Assembly: GCA_017554235.1 (NCBI GenBank) | Contig: JAFZIV010000041.1 | Coordinates: 1 to 64,000 of the forward strand | Reading direction: 5' to 3' | Source of the DNA: Selenomonadaceae bacterium | Lineage (GTDB): Bacteria; Bacillota; Negativicutes; Selenomonadales; Selenomonadaceae | Length of the DNA: 64,000 nucleotides | In this document: positions 63,001 through 64,000 of the stretch, in pieces | Numbering within the stretch: the stretch's first letter is position 1 | How the letters are laid out: each line of letters begins with the position of its first letter | Notes under the pieces: model-generated | Database searches by the model: none | What the model saw: the letters and a program-made list of their open reading frames with translations, nothing else | Told to the model about the DNA's origin: nothing | Translations under genes and position numbers: made by a program

Positions 63001-64000
63001 GCCTCCGCGTTGTCATGAACAAAACTTTTTTCGTCATATTTGTACCAGTCGATTAATTTCTGCGCGGTATTTTTATCGTTGAGAAGATCAAACAAAATAT
63101 CCAGTGCCAAAAGTTTACGTGCCGCGCTACTTGACGATTGAAGAATTTTTGCAAGCGCGTATTGCGGCAAAATATTTCCTTCGATAACATAAGGTTGAGC
63201 TTCAGGAAAAACTTTTAGAAATTCTTTAGCGTCAGTAATACGTCGATATTCTTGGAGTATTCGGTAAAGTTCAAGTTCACTGCGAATAACCGTATCGGGA
63301 CGCTCGGCACTGGTATTATCATTCGTAAATCTTCTCAATCGAAAAAACGTAAGTTTATCTTCGATAACGTACACATTGTATTGAAGAAGTAATCGAATCC
63401 ACATTGCATAATCAATCAACTGCCATAATCCGCTAATTTTGTAAACTTCTTGAAGAAATTTTGTATTGCGAAGAAGTACGCTTGGATGACAAAAACAGTT
63501 ACCCTTGAAAAATAAATCGTGCAACCATTGCTCTCGACTGCGATTGCGTTGTTTAAAAACATTATGATACAAATCATAATCGGAAACTTCATAAAGCATG
63601 CCGTCTTCATCAATGAACTCAGCCCACGTAAAACAAGCGACGTATTCTGCGTTATTGTCAAGAAATTCAACTTGCTTTTGAAGTTTATCTTCCTTCCAAA
63701 CATCGTCTGAATGATGAACGGCAATATATTTTCCTTGCACGGCGTTAAAGGCTTCTATAGCGGCAATTCGAGGTCCGCGATTCTCTTCATAAAGAAAAGT
63801 TTTTACGCGCGGGTCGTCAAAAGTTTTAATAATTTCGCGACTGTTATCGGTTGAGCCGTCGTCATAAATCAGCAACTCAAAATCAGTGAAAGTTTGATGA
63901 AGTACACTTTCAATGGCGGTGGCAACATATTTAGCGTGATTGTAACTAGAAAGAATTACGCTTACCTTCGGTTTTTTTTCTTCAACTTTAGGTAACGTCG
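60063..64000 (-). CDS. Giant multi-domain glycosyltransferase (GT2-coiled coil-GT2-GT4), 5' end outside window
   Basis: 1311 codons are visible; the frame continues past the right edge as KVSVILSSYNHAKYVATA, the true start of the first GT2 domain. Domain order: GT2 (SVILSSYNH, YDDGSTDNS, VHHSDDVWKEDKL), a long helical and beta region, a coiled coil (about residues 480-560, many Gln/Leu/Asn), a second GT2 (DIIVPIYNAVDFTRRCLETV, INDCSPDERI, LLNTDTEVPPNWL, EENDWCRR), and a C-terminal GT4-type domain (AIIGAIGIEKGSRIIYDLA, TSIIPETYSYTTTEAM). Such proteins build O-antigen or surface-layer glycans, in line with the nearby fucose genes. Confidence 0.9.
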   Translation of the reverse strand, partial: TLPKVEEKKPKVSVILSSYNHAKYVATAIESVLHQTFTDFELLIYDDGSTDNSREIIKTFDDPRVKTFLYEENRGPRIAAIEAFNAVQGKYIAVHHSDDVWKEDKLQKQVEFLDNNAEYVACFTWAEFIDEDGMLYEVSDYDLYHNVFKQRNRSREQWLHDLFFKGNCFCHPSVLLRNTKFLQEVYKISGLWQLIDYAMWIRLLLQYNVYVIEDKLTFFRLRRFTNDNTSAERPDTVIRSELELYRILQEYRRITDAKEFLKVFPEAQPYVIEGNILPQYALAKILQSSSSAARKLLALDILFDLLNDKNTAQKLIDWYKYDEKSFVHDNAEAGIIYTLTNIRYLRTSLYYDTGLGFSEQNRIRVLAYVRQDGIFTSEFFVNANEIVALRFDPSENESLAMKIISAQVNDESVDMTALPPFKEIDENQIFLTQDPQYMVKYSGNGNIRVKIIGEISRTYDPFQILRDENISLLEDKYNLIQSLNLQNQKLDQATAEFSKINILEEQIETDNQIIDNLQNVLNLNLQKVEELKGQVNSAQQQFDGLQSHLNEIYSSRGYRFLQKYYGLRDKLLPKGTTRRLFVKNLAWVLFNPRRALSLINSENIGKLISTFRHGGLRQVMIRSDNKLNSPAVTEIEKFNEIVYGNAWLDEKIPYTVPRDIVVDIIVPIYNAVDFTRRCLETVFENTDVKFNLYLINDCSPDERINSLLIDVAFWKRPKLLLNLDISHNEENLGFIGTVNRGLKMTRNHVVLLNTDTEVPPNWLSRLIRPMLEDEKVASVTPFSNSAEICSFPNICTNNDLPKNLTVTELDSLFARYGDKTFCDMPTGIGFCMLMRRECIKQFGGFDTIFGKGYGEENDWCRRTAAQGYHHVHVRNLFVYHKHGASFAERVDKSKKQRIQENLAIINERYPGYDKIIQDYIHADPAGANRKFLYHCVQAQSDVKGVMFLNHSMGGGATTYQNRIIAKLKENWRVYGMEPLADRKTLLVKSYNDNDEEKVADFNIDEMNAEEFKELLHALNIDWLYVNQLVTYPIPKILQWIIQSEIPYTFFGHDFFAVCPRCHFLTESMEYCGAETNLNKCAACLKRSSIDSVNSVDISKWRKNFQEFIFNAKEVIVPSDNTAEIFRHYYPSISITVREHEVNDNLTYTFREEFAREEILNVAIIGAIGIEKGSRIIYDLANDLEKISLPVKLTVIGITNLHNNAYRSESRKFEITGAYDNNKISDLLSVHKIAVVIVTSIIPETYSYTTTEAMYSGYPVMVFPIGAPADRVKRTGGGWILDEISEQAVLNKLKELVNDREEIISAAKKLTH

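Overview
The window looks like chromosomal DNA of an AT-rich, diderm Firmicute of the Negativicutes (Selenomonas-like). The best marker is an OmpM-type porin at 40558-41934 that has an N-terminal SLH domain and ends in a C-terminal Phe. Firmicute-type genes (rnmV, efp, rpmG-secE-nusG-rplK-rplA, ChW-repeat and 3D-domain proteins) agree with this. Genes are dense, carry strong GGAGG Shine-Dalgarno (SD) sites, and use TTG start codons unusually often. The genus is inferred, not shown.

Layout. 1-3058: the tail of an IS5-like transposase, then a partner-switching module (STAS protein, anti-sigma-type kinase, Cache-HAMP-PP2C phosphatase). 3139-12948: two potassium transport loci (a lone TrkH and a KtrB/KtrA pair) flanking small secreted or leader-bearing proteins, an RTX-like protein, a DUF4143-type ATPase, a short MCP-like protein and mnmA. 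13028-19308: metabolic genes glyA, flavin reductase, SDR, a metal-chelate binding lipoprotein, gdhA and ribD. 19380-22503: rsmG with an undescribed four-gene AAA+ ATPase cluster. 22586-26814: an NlpC/P60 protein, efp, a SYLF protein, a phosphodiesterase and an orphan target-recognition half of an MmeI-like restriction-modification enzyme. 26910-32410: three tRNAs and rpmG-secE-nusG-rplK-rplA-rplJ-rplL. 32599-34312: amt-glnB. 34413-38834: aspS-rnmV-ecfA and two DUF3298-like proteins. 38957-41934: a leader-bearing HPr, azlD, folP and the porin. 42124-46920: GDP-fucose synthesis, a fucosyltransferase fusion and gpsA. 46949-53777: carD, sucCD, hisHA, a ChW protein, cbiC and hexokinase. 54066-64000: two DUF6056-like membrane proteins, ychF, a 3D-domain protein, cdsA and a giant multi-domain glycosyltransferase that runs off the right edge.

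The most striking observations are these. (1) rplJ (ribosomal protein L10) is interrupted at its second codon by an IStron, a group I intron combined with a tnpB transposon, so L10 synthesis seems to require RNA splicing; its tnpB is itself broken by a nested element. (2) The octamer CCGCGCAG occurs 38 times on the two strands, 12 times extended to CCGCGCAGATT, in several reading frames and in intergenic DNA, like an uptake or architectural signal. (3) Three scattered genes share one promoter block, and two of them, including an HPr phosphocarrier domain, begin with near-identical 23-residue double-glycine leaders. (4) sucC has a strong hairpin between its SD site and its AUG.

All functional calls come from reading the sequence by eye against remembered families; no database search was run.
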